Shown: positions 47,066 to 59,117 of the stretch, piece by piece
Position numbering within the stretch: the first letter of the stretch is position 1
How the letters are laid out: every line of letters begins with the position of its first letter
Assembly (NCBI RefSeq): GCF_029227915.1
Contig: NC_079885.1
Span: 16,193,001 to 16,257,000 of the forward strand
Reading direction: 5' to 3'
Length of the DNA stretch: 64,000 nt
Origin: Hydractinia symbiolongicarpus
Lineage: Eukaryota > Cnidaria > Hydrozoa > Anthoathecata > Hydractiniidae
The notes under the pieces: generated by a model
Database searches by the model: none
The model's input: the letters and a program-made list of their open reading frames with translations, nothing else
Told to the model about the DNA's origin: nothing
Program-made: the position numbers and the translations under genes

Positions 47066-47184
47066 GTCTACGACCATACCACGATGAACACACCTGTTCT
47101 CGTCCGATCACGGAAGTTAAGCATCGTCGGGCCGAGATAGTACTTGGATGGGGAACCGCCTGGGAACTCCCGGTGTCGTAGGCT
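47066..47184 (+). rRNA. 5S rRNA: 5S rRNA, copy 83 (class K)
   Basis: G70A, G89A. Confidence 0.97.
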
Positions 47185-47634
47185 ATTGACTTTTTCACGT
47201 TACATTATTTATCATTACGACTGTGACGTATCTTTTTTACGCAATAGCCGCTGGGTAAATCAAGTAAGGGACGTGATTATAAGTTTCTTCCCCTTCAAAA
47301 CGGCTAAAATCTGGCTGCAATAAATGCGCCACGTCGCAAATGAATGGATTACGAGCGTCAGACAAAGAAAATGGCGATGTAGTTAATTTGCTAATTAACT
47401 TTGTCATATGAAAATTAAGTCTGCAAGTACCCTAGATTGCCTTCGTTGGAACTTTTTACCGGAAATCTTAAAGCGCATTATTGTCGTAAAGAATCGATAA
47501 CGCTTAAAAAGAGCTTTCAAATGCACATAAACACGACCTATTTCCGATCACCCAGTCAAGAAATATGACCTTTAAATTTTGAACTATTTGCGATGTAATG
47601 TGCTAATAAATCGTAGATATCTTCCCGTATGCTT

Positions 47635-47753
47635 GTCTACGACCATACCACGATGAACACACCTGTTCTCGTCCGATCACGGAAGTTAAGCATCGTCGGG
47701 CCGGGATAGTACTTGGATGGGGCACCGCCTGGGAACTCCCGGTGTCGTAGGCT
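47635..47753 (+). rRNA. 5S rRNA: 5S rRNA, copy 84 (class A)
   Basis: G89C only. Spacer private GATAACGCTTAAAAAG changes the hairpin left arm. Confidence 0.97.
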
Positions 47754-48203
47754 ATTGACTTTTTCACGTTACATTATTTATCATTACAACTGTGACGTAT
47801 CTTTTTTACGCAATAGACGCTGAGTAAATCAAGTAAGGGACGTGATTAGAAGTTTCTTTCCCTTCAAAACGGCTACAATCTTGCTGCAATAAATGCGCCA
47901 CGACGCAAGTGAATGCATTACGAGCGTCAGACAAAGAAAATGGCGATGTAGTTAATTTGCTAATTAACTTTGTCATATGAAAATTAAGTCTGAAAGTACC
48001 CTTGATTGCCTTCGTTGGAACTTTTTACCGGAAATCTTAAAGCGCATGGTTGTCGTAAATAATGGATAGCGCTTGAAAAGAGCTTTCAAATGCACATAAA
48101 CACGACCTATTTCGGATAATCTAGTCAGGAAATATGACCTTTAAAGTTTAAACCATTTTCGATGTAATGTGCTAATAAATCGTAGATATCTGCCCGTTTG
48201 TTT

Positions 48204-48322
48204 GTCTACGACCATACCACGATGAACACACATGTTCTCGTCCGATCACGGAAGTTAAACATCGTCGGGGCGGGATAGTACTTGGAGGGGGAACCGCCTG
48301 GGAACTCCCGGTGTCGTAGGCT
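48204..48322 (+). rRNA. 5S rRNA: 5S rRNA, copy 85 (class B)
   Basis: C29A, G56A, C67G, T84G, G89A. Confidence 0.95.
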
Positions 48323-48772
48323 ATTGACTTTTTCACGTTACATTATTTATCATTACGACTGTGACGTATCTTTTTTACGCAATAGACGCTGAGTAAATCA
48401 GGTAAGGGACATGATTTGAAGTTGCTTTCCCTTCAAAACGGCTACAATCTTGCTGCAATAAATGCGCCACGTCGCAAATGAATGGATTACGAGCATCAAA
48501 CAAAGAAAATGGCGATGTAGTTGCTTTGCTAATTAACTTTGTCATATGAAAATTAAGTCTGCAAGTACCCTAGATTGCCTTCGTTGGAACTTTTTACCGG
48601 AAATCTTAAAGCGCATTATTGTCGTAAAGAATTGATAGCGCTTAAAAAGCGCTTTCAAATGCACATAAACACGACCTATTTCCGATCACCCAGTCAAGAA
48701 ATATGACCTTTAAAGTTTGAACCATTTTAGATGTAATGTGCTAATAAATCGTAGATATCTGCCCGTATGCTT

Positions 48773-48891
48773 GTCTACGACCATACCACGATGAACACAC
48801 CTGTTCTCGTCCGATCACGGAAGTTAAGCATCGTCGGGCCGGGATAGTACTTGGATGGGACACCGCCTGGGAACTCCCGGCGGCGTAGGCT
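48773..48891 (+). rRNA. 5S rRNA: 5S rRNA, copy 86 (class D)
   Basis: G88A, G89C, T109C, T111G. Following spacer has TTTTTTACGTAATAG. Confidence 0.97.
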
Positions 48892-49341
48892 ATTGACTTT
48901 TTCACGTTACATTATTTATCATTACGACTGTGACGTATCTTTTTTACGTAATAGCCGCTGAGTAAATCAAGTAAGGGACGTGATTAGAAGTTTCTTTCCC
49001 TTCAAAACGGCTACAATCTGGCTGCAATAAATGCGCCACGTAGCAAATGAATGGATTACGAGCGTCAGACAAAGAAAATGGCCATGTAGTTAATTTGCTA
49101 ATTAACTTTGTCATATGAAAATTAAGTCTGCAAGTACCCTAGATTGCCTTCGTTGAAACTTTTTACCGGAAATCTTAAAGCGCATTATTGTCGTAAAGAA
49201 TCGATAGCGCTTAGAAAGAGCTTTCAAATGCACATAAACACGATCTATTTCCGATCACCCAGTCAAGAAATATGACCTTTAAAGTTTGAACCATTTTTGA
49301 TGTAATGTGCTAATAAATCGTAGATATCTGCCCGTATGCTT

Positions 49342-49460
49342 GTCTACGACCATACCACGATGAACACACCTGTTCTCGTCCGATCACGGAAGTTAAGCAT
49401 CGTCGGGCCGGGATAGTACTTGGATGGGGGACCGCCTTGGAACTGCCGGTGTCGTAGGCT
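49342..49460 (+). rRNA. 5S rRNA: 5S rRNA, copy 87 (class F)
   Basis: G97T, C104G. Its spacer reads CACGTAGCAAATG, normally a K-spacer mark. Confidence 0.97.
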
Positions 49461-49910
49461 ATTGACTTTTTCACGTTAAATTATTTATCATTACGACTGT
49501 GACGTATCTTTTTTACGCAATAGCCGCTGAGTAAATCAAGTAAGGGACGTGATTAGAAGTTTCTTTCCCTTCAAAACGGCTACGATCTGGCTGCAATAAA
49601 TGCGCCACGTAGCAAATGAATGGATTACGAGCGTCAGACAAAGAAAATGGCGATGTAGTTAATTTGCTAATTAACTTTGTCATATGAAAATTAAGTCTGA
49701 AAGTACCCTAGATTGCCTTCGTTGGAACTTTTTACCGGAAGTTTTAAAGCGCATGGTTGTCGTAAATAATGGATAGTGCTTGAAAAGAGCTTTCAATTGC
49801 ACATAAACACGACCTATTTCGGATAATCCAGTCAAGAAATATGACCTTTAAAGTTTGAACCATTTTCGAAGTAATGTGATAATAAATCGTAAATATCTGC
49901 CGGTATGCTT

Positions 49911-50029
49911 GTCTACGACCATACCACGATGAACACACCTGTTCTCGTCCGATCACGGAAGTTAAGCATCGTCGGGCCGAGATAGTACTTGGATGGGGAA
50001 CCGCCTGGGAACTCCCGGTGTCGTAGGCT
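49911..50029 (+). rRNA. 5S rRNA: 5S rRNA, copy 88 (class K)
   Basis: G70A, G89A. Upstream CGAAGTAATGTGATAAT, partly shared with copies 7 and 55. Confidence 0.97.
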
Positions 50030-50471
50030 ATTGACTTTTTCACGTTACATTATTTATCATTACGACTGTGACGTATCTTTTTTACGCAATAGCCGCTGGG
50101 TAAATCAAGTAAGGGACGTGATTATAAGTTTCTTCCCCTTCAAAACGGCTAAAATCTGGCTGCAATAAATGCGCCACGTCGCAGATGAATGGATTAAGAG
50201 CGTCAGACATGCGATGCAGTTCCTTTGCTAATTAACTTTGTCATATGAAAATTAAGTCTGAAAGTACCCTAGATTGCCTTCGTTAGAACTTTTTACCGGA
50301 AATCTTAAAGGGCATGGTTGTCGTAAATAATGGGTAGCTCTTGAAAAGAGCTTTCAAATGCACATAAACACGACCTATTTCGGATAATCCCGTCAAGAAA
50401 TATGACCTTTAAAGTTTGAACCATTTTCGATGTAATGTGCTAATAAATCGTAGATATCTGCCCGTATGCTT

Positions 50472-50590
50472 TTATACGACTATACCACGATGAACACACC
50501 TGTTCTCGTCCGATCACGGAAGTTAAGCATCGTCGGGCCGGGATAGTACTTGGATGGGGGACCGCCTTGGAACTGCCGGTGTCGTAGGCT
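50472..50590 (+). rRNA. 5S rRNA: 5S rRNA variant, copy 89 (class V)
   Basis: G1T, C3A, C10T, G97T, C104G; 8-bp-deleted spacer with GCAGTTCC as before copy 56. Confidence 0.88.
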
Positions 50591-51040
50591 ATTGACTTTT
50601 TCACGTTAAATTATTTATCATTACGACTGTGACGTATCTTTTTTACGCAATAGCCGCTGAGTAAATCAAGTAAGGGACGTGATTAGAAGTTTCTTTCCCT
50701 TCAAAACGGCTACGATCTGGCTGCAATAAATGCGCCACGTAGCAAATGAATGGATTACGAGCGTCAGACAAAGAAAATGGCGATGTAGTTAATTTGCTAA
50801 TTAACTTTGTCATATGAAAATTAAGTCTGAAAGTACCCTAGATTGCCTTCGTTGGAACTTTTTACCGGAAGTTTTAAAGCGCATGGTTGTCGTAAATAAT
50901 GGATAGTGCTTGAAAAGAGCTTTCAATTGCACATAAACACGACCTATTTCGGATAATCCAGTCAAGAAATATGACCTTTAAAGTTTGAACCATTTTCGAT
51001 GTAATGTGCTAATAAATCGTAAATATCTGCCGGTATGCTT

Positions 51041-51159
51041 GTCTACGACCATATCACGATGAACACACCTGTTCTAGTCCGATCACGGAAGTTAAGCATC
51101 GTCGGGCCGAGATAGTACTTGGATGGGGAACCGCCTGGGAACTCCCGGTGTCGTAGGCT
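51041..51159 (+). rRNA. 5S rRNA: 5S rRNA, copy 90 (class K with C14T)
   Basis: C14T, C36A (private, loop C), G70A, G89A. Followed by TTTGCGC as after copy 57. Confidence 0.97.
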
Positions 51160-51609
51160 ATTGACTTTTTCACGTTACATTATTTATCATTACGACTGTG
51201 ACGTATCTTTTTTGCGCAATAGCCGCTGGGTAAATCAAGTAAGGGACGTGATTATAAGTTTCTTCCCCTTCAAAACGGCTAAAATCTGGCTGCAATAAAT
51301 GCGCCACGTCCCAAATGAATGGATTACGAGCGTCAGACAAAGAAAATGGCGATGTAGTTAATTTGCTAATTAACTTTGTCATATGAAAATTAAGTCTGCA
51401 AGTACCCTAGATTGCCTTCGTTGGAACTTTTTACCGGAAATCTTAAAGCGCATTATTGTCGTAAAGAATCGATAGCGCTTAAAAAGAGCTTTCAAATGCA
51501 CATAAACACGACCTATTTCCGATCACCCAGTCAAGAAATATGACCTTTAAATTTTGAACTATTTGCGATGTAATGTGCTAATAAATCGTAGATATCTTCC
51601 CGTATGCTT

Positions 51610-51728
51610 GTCTACGACCATACCACGATGAACACACCTGTTCTCGTCCGATCACGGAAGTTAAGCATCGTCGGGCCGGGATAGTACTTGGATGGGGCAC
51701 CGCCTGGGAACTCCCGGTGTCGTAGGCT
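51610..51728 (+). rRNA. 5S rRNA: 5S rRNA, copy 91 (class A)
   Basis: G89C only; lacks the C91A of its counterpart, copy 58. Confidence 0.97.
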
Positions 51729-52178
51729 ATTGACTTTTTCACGTTACATTATTTATCATTACAACTGTGACGTATCTTTTTTACGCAATAGACGCTGAGT
51801 AAATCAAGTAAGGGACGTGATTAGAAGTTTCTTTCCCTTCAAAACGGCTACAATCTTGCTGCAATAAATGCGCCACGACGCAAGTGAATGCATTACGAGC
51901 GTCAGACAAAGAAAATGGCGATGTAGTTAATTTGCTAATTAACTTTGTCATATGAAAATTAAGTCTGAAAGTACCCTTGATTGCCTTCGTTGGAACTTTT
52001 TACCGGAAATCTTAAAGCGCATGGTTGTCGTAAATAATGGATAGCGCTTGAAAAGAGCTTTCAAATGCACATAAACACGACCTATTTCGGATAATCTAGT
52101 CAGGAAATATGACCTTTAAAGTTTAAACCATTTTCGATGTAATGTGCTAATAAATCGTAGATATCTGCCCGTTTGTTT

Positions 52179-52297
52179 GTCTACGACCATACCACGATGA
52201 ACACACATGTTCTCGTCCGATCACGGAAGTTAAACATCGTCGGGGCGGGATAGTACTTGGATGGGGAACCGCCTGGGAACTCCCGGTGTCGTAGGCT
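52179..52297 (+). rRNA. 5S rRNA: 5S rRNA, copy 92 (class B, T84 normal)
   Basis: C29A, G56A, C67G, G89A; same chimeric form as copy 59. Confidence 0.96.
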
Positions 52298-52747
52298 ATT
52301 GACTTTTTCACGTTACATTATTTATCATTACGATTGTGACGTATCTTTTTTACGCAATAGCCGCTGAGTAAATCAAGTAAGGGACGTGATTAGAAGTTTC
52401 TTTCCCTTCAAAACGGCTACGATCTGGCTGCAATAAATGCGCCACGTAGCAAATGAATGGATTACGAGCGTCAGACAAAGAAAATGGCGATGTAGTTAAT
52501 TTGCTAATTAACTTTGTCATATGAAAATTAAGTCTGAAAGTACCCTAGATTGCCTTCGTTGGAACTTTTTACCGGAAGTTTTAAAGCGCATGGTTGTCGT
52601 AAATAATGGATAGTGCTTGAAAAGAGCTTTCAATTGCACATAAACACGACCTACTTCGGATAATCCAGTCAAGAAATATGACCTTTAAAGTTTGAACCAT
52701 TTTCGATGTAATGTGCTAATAAATCGTAAATATCTGCCGGTATGCTT

Positions 52748-52866
52748 GTCTACGACCATACCACGATGAACACACCTGTTCTCGTCCGATCACGGAAGTT
52801 AAGCATCGTCGGGCCGAGATAGTACTTGGATGGGGAACCGCCTGGGAACTCCCGGTGTCGTAGGCT
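52748..52866 (+). rRNA. 5S rRNA: 5S rRNA, copy 93 (class K)
   Basis: G70A, G89A; CCTACTTCGG mark. Copies 93-95 recur as 105-107 at an offset of 6820 bp. Confidence 0.97.
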
Positions 52867-53316
52867 ATTGACTTTTTCACGTTACATTATTTATCATTAC
52901 GACTGTGACGTATCTTTTTTACGCAATAGCCGCTGGGTAAATCAAGTAAGGGACGTGATTATAAGTTTCTTCCCCTTCAAAACGGCTAAAATCTGGCTGC
53001 AATAAATGCGCCACGTCGCAAATGAATGGATTACGAGCGTCAGACAAAGAAAATGGCGATGTAGTTAATTTGCTAATTAACTTTGTCATATGAAAATTAA
53101 GTCTGCAAGTACCCTAGATTGCCTTCGTTGGAACTTTTTACCGGAAATCTTAAAGCGCATTATTGTCGTAAAGAATCGATAGCGCTTAAAAAGAGCTTTC
53201 AAATGCACATAAACACGACCTATTTCCGATCACCCAGTCAAGAAATATGACCTTTAAATTTTGAACTATTTGCGATGTAATGTGCTAATAAATCGTAGAT
53301 ATCTTCCCGTATGCTT

Positions 53317-53435
53317 GTCTACGACCATACCACAATGAACACACCTGTTCTCGTCCGATCACGGAAGTTAAACATCGTCGGGCCGGGATAGTACTTGGAT
53401 GGAGGACCGCCTGGGAACTCCCGGTGTCGTAGGCT
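53317..53435 (+). rRNA. 5S rRNA: 5S rRNA, copy 94 (class Y after A-type spacer)
   Basis: G18A (opposes C60, helix II), G56A, G87A. The spacer is class A (GAACTATTTGCG, ATCTTCCCG), so the exchange point lies in the first 18 nt of the gene. Confidence 0.96.
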
Positions 53436-53885
53436 ATTGACTTTTTCACGTTACATTATTTATCATTACGACTGTGACGTATCTTTTTTACGCAATAGCC
53501 GCTGAGTAAATCAAGTAAGGGACGTGATTAGAAGTTTCTTTCCCTTCAAAACGGCTACAATCTTGCTGCAATAAATGCGCCACGTCGCAAATGAATGGAT
53601 AACGAGCATCAGACAAAGAAAATGGCGATGTACTCACTTTGCTAATTAACTTTGTCATGTGAAAATTAAGTCTGCAAGTACCCTAGATTGCCTTCGTTGG
53701 AACTTTTTACCGGAAATCTTAAAGCGCATGGTTTTCGTAATTAATAGATAGCGCCTGAAAAGAGCTTTCAAATGCACATAAACACGACCTATTTGGGATG
53801 ATTCAGTCAAGAAATATGACCTTTAAAGTTTAAACCATTTTCGATGTAATGTGCTAATAAATCGTAGATATCTGCCCGTTTGTTT

Positions 53886-54004
53886 GTCTACGACCATATC
53901 ACGATGAACACACCTGTTCTCGTCCGATCACGGAAGTTAAGCATCGTCGGGCCGGGATAGTACTTGGATGGGGAACCGCCTGGGAACTCCCGGTGTCGTA
54001 GTCT
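53886..54004 (+). rRNA. 5S rRNA: 5S rRNA, copy 95 (class Z)
   Basis: C14T, G89A, G117T with C94 normal. T6 terminator (GACTTTTTTACG). Spacer private GGTTTTCGTAATTAATAG, shared with copy 107. Confidence 0.97.
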
Positions 54005-54446
54005 ATTGACTTTTTTACGTTACATTATTTATCATTACGACTGTGACGTATCTTTTTTACGCAATAGCCGCTGAGTAAATCAAGTAAGGGACGTGATTAT
54101 AAGTTTCTTTCCCTTCAAAACGGCTAGAATCTGGATGCAATAAATGCGCCACGTCGCAAATGAATGGATTAAGAGCGTCAGACATGCGATGCAGTTCCTT
54201 TGCTAATTAACTTTGTCATATGAAAATTAAGTCTGAAAGTACCCTAGATTGCCTTCGTTAGAACTTTTTACCGGAAATCTTAAAGGGCATGGTTGTCGTA
54301 AATAATGGGTAGCTCTTGAAAAGAGCTTTCAAATGCACATAAACACGACCTATTTCGGATAATCCCGTCAAGAAATATGACCTTTAAAGTGTGAACCATT
54401 TTCGATGTAATGTGCTAATAAATCGTAGATATCTGCCCGTATGCTT

Positions 54447-54565
54447 TTATACGACTATACCACGATGAACACACCTGTTCTCGTCCGATCACGGAAGTTA
54501 AGCATCGTCGGGCCGGGATAGTACTTGGATGGGGGACCGCCTTGGAACTGCCGGTGTCGTAGGCT
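54447..54565 (+). rRNA. 5S rRNA: 5S rRNA variant, copy 96 (class V)
   Basis: G1T, C3A, C10T, G97T, C104G. The spacer begins Z-type (CTGGATGCAATAAATG) and turns V-type before the 8-bp deletion near 54172. Private AAAGTGTGAACC upstream. Confidence 0.88.
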
Positions 54566-55015
54566 ATTGACTTTTTCACGTTAAATTATTTATCATTACG
54601 ACTGTGACGTATCTTTTTTACGCAATAGCCGCTGAGTAAATCAAGTAAGGGACGTGATTAGAAGTTTCTTTCCCTTCAAAACGGCTACGATCTGGCTGCA
54701 ATAAATGCGCCACGTAGCAAATGAATGGATTACGAGCGTCAGACAAAGAAAAAGGCGATGTAGTTAATTTGCTAATTAACTTTGTCATATGAAAATTAAG
54801 TCTGAAAGTACCCTAGATTGCCTTCGTTGGAACTTTTTACCGGAAGTTTTAAAGCGCATGGTTGTCGTAAATAATGGATAGTGCTTGAAAAGAGCTTTCA
54901 ATTGCACATAAACACGACCTATTTCGGATAATCCAGTCAAGAAATATGACCTTTAAAGTTTGAACCATTTTCGATGTAATGTGCTAATAAATCGTAAATA
55001 TCTGCCGGTGTGCTT

Positions 55016-55134
55016 GTCTACGACCATATCACGATGAACACACCTGTTCTCGTCCGATTACGGAAGTTAAGCATCGTCGGGCCGAGATAGTACTTGGATG
55101 GGGAACCGCCTGGGAACTCCCGGTGTCGTAGGCT
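55016..55134 (+). rRNA. 5S rRNA: 5S rRNA, copy 97 (class K with C14T)
   Basis: C14T, C44T, G70A, G89A. Upstream GCCGGTGTGC. Following spacer has TTTGCGC and CACGTCCCAAATG. Confidence 0.96.
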
Positions 55135-55584
55135 ATTGACTTTTTCACGTTACATTATTTATCATTACGACTGTGACGTATCTTTTTTGCGCAATAGCCG
55201 CTGGGTAAATCAAGTAAGGGACGTGATTATAAGTTTCTTCCCCTTCAAAACGGCTAAAATCTGGCTGCAATAAATGCGCCACGTCCCAAATGAATGGATT
55301 ACGAGCGTCAGACAAAGAAAATGGCGATGTAGTTAATTTGCTAATTAACTTTGTCATATGAAAATTAAGTCTGCAAGTACCCTAGATTGCCTTCGTTGGA
55401 ACTTTTTACCGGAAATCTTAAAGCGCATTATTGTCGTAAAGAATCGATAGCGCTTAAAAAGAGCTTTCAAATGCACATAAACACGACCTATTTCCGATCA
55501 CCCAGTCAAGAAATATGACCTTTAAATTTTGAACTATTTGCGATGTAATGTGCTAATAAATCGTAGATATCTTCCCGTATGCTT

Positions 55585-55703
55585 GTCTACGACCATACCA
55601 CAATGAACACACCTGTTCTCGTCCGATCACGGAAGTTAAACATCGTCGGGCCGGGATAGTACTTGGATGGAGGACCGCCTGGGAACTCCCGGTGTCGTAG
55701 GCT
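55585..55703 (+). rRNA. 5S rRNA: 5S rRNA, copy 98 (class Y after A-type spacer)
   Basis: G18A, G56A, G87A; same chimera as copy 94. Confidence 0.96.
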
Positions 55704-56153
55704 ATTGACTTTTTCACGTTACATTATTTATCATTACGACTGTGACGTATCTTTTTTACGCAATAGCCGCTGAGTAAATCAAGTAAGGGACGTGATTAGA
55801 AGTTTCTTTCCCTTCAAAACGGCTACAATCTTGCTGCAATAAATGCGCCACGTCGCAAATGAATGGATAACGAGCATCAGACAAAGAAAATGGCGATGTA
55901 CTCACTTTGCTAATTAACTTTGTCATATGAAAATTAAGTCTGAAAGTACCCTAGATTGCCTTCGTTAGAACTTTTTACCGGAAATCTTAAAGGGCATGGT
56001 TGTCGTAAATAATGGGTAGCTCTTGAAAAGAGCTTTCAAATGCACATAAACACGACCTATTTCGGATAATCCCGTCAAGAAATATGACCTTTAAAGTGTG
56101 AACCATTTTCGATGTAATGTGCTAATAAATCGTAGATATCTGCCCGTATGCTT

Positions 56154-56272
56154 TTATACGACTATACCACGATGAACACACCTGTTCTCGTCCGATCACG
56201 GAAGTTAAGCATCGTCGGGCCGGGATAGTACTTGGATGGGGGACCGCCTTGGAACTGCCGGTGTCGTAGGCT
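56154..56272 (+). rRNA. 5S rRNA: 5S rRNA variant, copy 99 (class V, undeleted spacer)
   Basis: G1T, C3A, C10T, G97T, C104G. The spacer starts as the one after Y genes (GGATAACGAGC, GTACTCAC) and becomes V-type after the deletion site, so the interval is 569 bp. Confidence 0.88.
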
Positions 56273-56722
56273 ATTGACTTTTTCACGTTAAATTATTTAT
56301 CATTACGACTGTGACGTATCTTTTTTACGCAATAGCCGCTGAGTAAATCAAGTAAGGGACGTGATTAGAAGTTTCTTTCCCTTCAAAACGGCTACGATCT
56401 GGCTGCAATAAATGCGCCACGTAGCAAATGAATGGATTACGAGCGTCAGACAAAGAAAAAGGCGATGTAGTTAATTTGCTAATTAACTTTGTCATATGAA
56501 AATTAAGTCTGAAAGTACCCTAGATTGCCTTCGTTGGAACTTTTTACCGGAAGTTTTAAAGCGCATGGTTGTCGTAAATAATGGATAGTGCTTGAAAAGA
56601 GCTTTCAATTGCACATAAACACGACCTATTTCGGATAATCCAGTCAAGAAATATGACCTTTAAAGTTTGAACCATTTTCGATGTAATGTGCTAATAAATC
56701 GTAAATATCTGCCGGTGTGCTT

Positions 56723-56841
56723 GTCTACGACCATATCACGATGAACACACCTGTTCTCGTCCGATTACGGAAGTTAAGCATCGTCGGGCCGAGATAGTAC
56801 TTGGATGGGGAACCGCCTGGGAACTCCCGGTGTCGTAGGCT
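56723..56841 (+). rRNA. 5S rRNA: 5S rRNA, copy 100 (class K with C14T)
   Basis: C14T, C44T, G70A, G89A; as copy 97. Confidence 0.96.
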
Positions 56842-57291
56842 ATTGACTTTTTCACGTTACATTATTTATCATTACGACTGTGACGTATCTTTTTTGCGCA
56901 ATAGCCGCTGGGTAAATCAAGTAAGGGACGTGATTATAAGTTTCTTCCCCTTCAAAACGGCTAAAATCTGGCTGCAATAAATGCGCCACGTCCCAAATGA
57001 ATGGATTACGAGCGTCAGACAAAGAAAATGGCGATGTAGTTAATTTGCTAATTAACTTTGTCATATGAAAATTAAGTCTGCAAGTACCCTAGATTGCCTT
57101 CGTTGGAACTTTTTACCGGAAATCTTAAAGCGCATTATTGTCGTAAAGAATCGATAGCGCTTAAAAAGAGCTTTCAAATGCACATAAACACGACCTATTT
57201 CCGATCACCCAGTCAAGAAATATGACCTTTAAATTTTGAACCATTTTCGATGTAATGTGCTAATAAATCGTAGATATCTTCCCGTATGCTT

Positions 57292-57410
57292 GTCTACGAC
57301 CATACCACGATGAACACACCTGTTCTCGTCCGAACACGGAAGTTAAGCATCGTCGGGGCGGGATAGTACTTGGATGGGGAACCGCCTGGGAACTCCCGGT
57401 GTCGTAGGCT
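57292..57410 (+). rRNA. 5S rRNA: 5S rRNA, copy 101 (A-type spacer, B-type 3' half)
   Basis: T43A (private), C67G (opposes G108), G89A, with C29 and G56 normal. A 5' half of A type joined to the 3' half of a copy 92-like gene. Confidence 0.95.
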
Positions 57411-57860
57411 ATTGACTTTTTCACGTTACATTATTTATCATTACGATTGTGACGTATCTTTTTTACGCAATAGCCGCTGAGTAAATCAAGTAAGGGACGT
57501 GATTAGAAGTTTCTTTCCCTTCAAAACGGCTACGATCTGGCTGCAATAAATGCGCCACGTAGCAAATGAATGGATTACGAGCGTCAGACAAAGAAAATGG
57601 CGATGTAGTTAATTTGCTAATTAACTTTGTCATATGAAAATTAAGTCTGAAAGTACCCTAGATTGCCTTCGTTAGAACTTTTTACCGGAAATCTTAAAGG
57701 GCATGGTTGTCGTAAATAATGGGTAGCTCTTGAAAAGAGCTTTCAAATGCACATAAACACGACCTATTTCGGATAATCCCGTCAAGAAATATGACCTTTA
57801 AAGTTTGAACCATTTTCGATGTAATGTGCTAATAAATCGTAGATATCTGCCCGTATGCTT

Positions 57861-57979
57861 TTATACGACTATACCACGATGAACACACCTGTTCTCGTCC
57901 GATCACGGAAGTTAAGCATCGTCGGGCCGGGATAGTACTTGGATGGGGGACCGCCTTGGAACTGCCGGTGTCGTAGGCT
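57861..57979 (+). rRNA. 5S rRNA: 5S rRNA variant, copy 102 (class V, undeleted spacer)
   Basis: G1T, C3A, C10T, G97T, C104G. Spacer is K-like (CACGTAGCAAATG, no deletion) up to CTTCGTTAGAAC, then V-type. Confidence 0.88.
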
Positions 57980-58429
57980 ATTGACTTTTTCACGTTAAAT
58001 TATTTATCATTACGACTGTGACGTATCTTTTTTACGCAATAGCCGCTGAGTAAATCAAGTAAGGGACGTGATTAGAAGTTTCTTTCCCTTCAAAACGGCT
58101 ACGATCTGGCTGCAATAAATGCGCCACGTAGCAAATGAATGGATTACGAGCGTCAGACAAAGAAAATGGCGATGTAGTTAATTTGCTAATTAACTTTGTC
58201 ATATGAAAATTAAGTCTGAAAGTACCCTAGATTGCCTTCGTTGGAACTTTTTACCGGAAGTTTTAAAGCGCATGGTTGTCGTAAATAATGGATAGTGCTT
58301 GAAAAGAGCTTTCAATTGCACATAAACACGACCTATTTCGGATAATCCAGTCAAGAAATATGACCTTTAAAGTTTGAACCATTTTCGATGTAATGTGCTA
58401 ATAAATCGTAAATATCTGCCGGTATGCTT

Positions 58430-58548
58430 GTCTACGACCATATCACGATGAACACACCTGTTCTCGTCCGATCACGGAAGTTAAGCATCGTCGGGCCGAG
58501 ATAGTACTTGGATGGGGAACCGCCTGGGAACTCCCGGTGTCGTAGGCT
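58430..58548 (+). rRNA. 5S rRNA: 5S rRNA, copy 103 (class K with C14T)
   Basis: C14T, G70A, G89A. Confidence 0.97.
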
Positions 58549-58998
58549 ATTGACTTTTTCACGTTACATTATTTATCATTACGACTGTGACGTATCTTTT
58601 TTGCGCAATAGCCGCTGGGTAAATCAAGTAAGGGACGTGATTATAAGTTTCTTCCCCTTCAAAACGGCTAAAATCTGGCTGCAATAAATGCGCCACGTCC
58701 CAAATGAATGGATTACGAGCGTCAGACAAAGAAAATGGCGATGTAGTTAATTTGCTAATTAACTTTGTCATATGAAAATTAAGTCTGCAAGTACCCTAGA
58801 TTGCCTTCGTTGGAACTTTTTACCGGAAATCTTAAAGCGCATTATTGTCGTAAAGAATCGATAGCGCTTAAAAAGAGCTTTCAAATGCACATAAACACGA
58901 CCTATTTCCGATCACCCAGTCAAGAAATATGACCTTTAAATTTTGAACTATTTGCGATGTAATGTGCTAATAAATCGTAGATATCTTCCCGTATGCTT

Positions 58999-59117
58999 GT
59001 CTACGACCATACCACGATGAACACACCTGTTCTCGTCCGATCACGGAAGTTAAGCATCGTCGGGGCGGGATAGTACTTGGATGGGGAACCGCCTGGGAAC
59101 TCCCGGTGTCGTAGGCT
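58999..59117 (+). rRNA. 5S rRNA: 5S rRNA, copy 104 (A-type spacer, B-type 3' half)
   Basis: C67G, G89A; as copy 101 without T43A. Confidence 0.96.

Larger units (their letters stand above)
43660..47634 (+). repeat. 7-unit higher-order repeat A-B-D-F-K-V-K (3975 bp), copy 2
   Basis: Copies 77-83, directly followed by copy 3, so two 3975-bp repeats stand in tandem here. Confidence 0.93.
47635..51609 (+). repeat. 7-unit higher-order repeat A-B-D-F-K-V-K (3975 bp), copy 3
   Basis: Copies 84-90. By shared rare marks it is closer to copy 1 at 28882-32856 than to its tandem neighbour, so the tandem neighbours are not each other's closest relatives. Confidence 0.92.
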
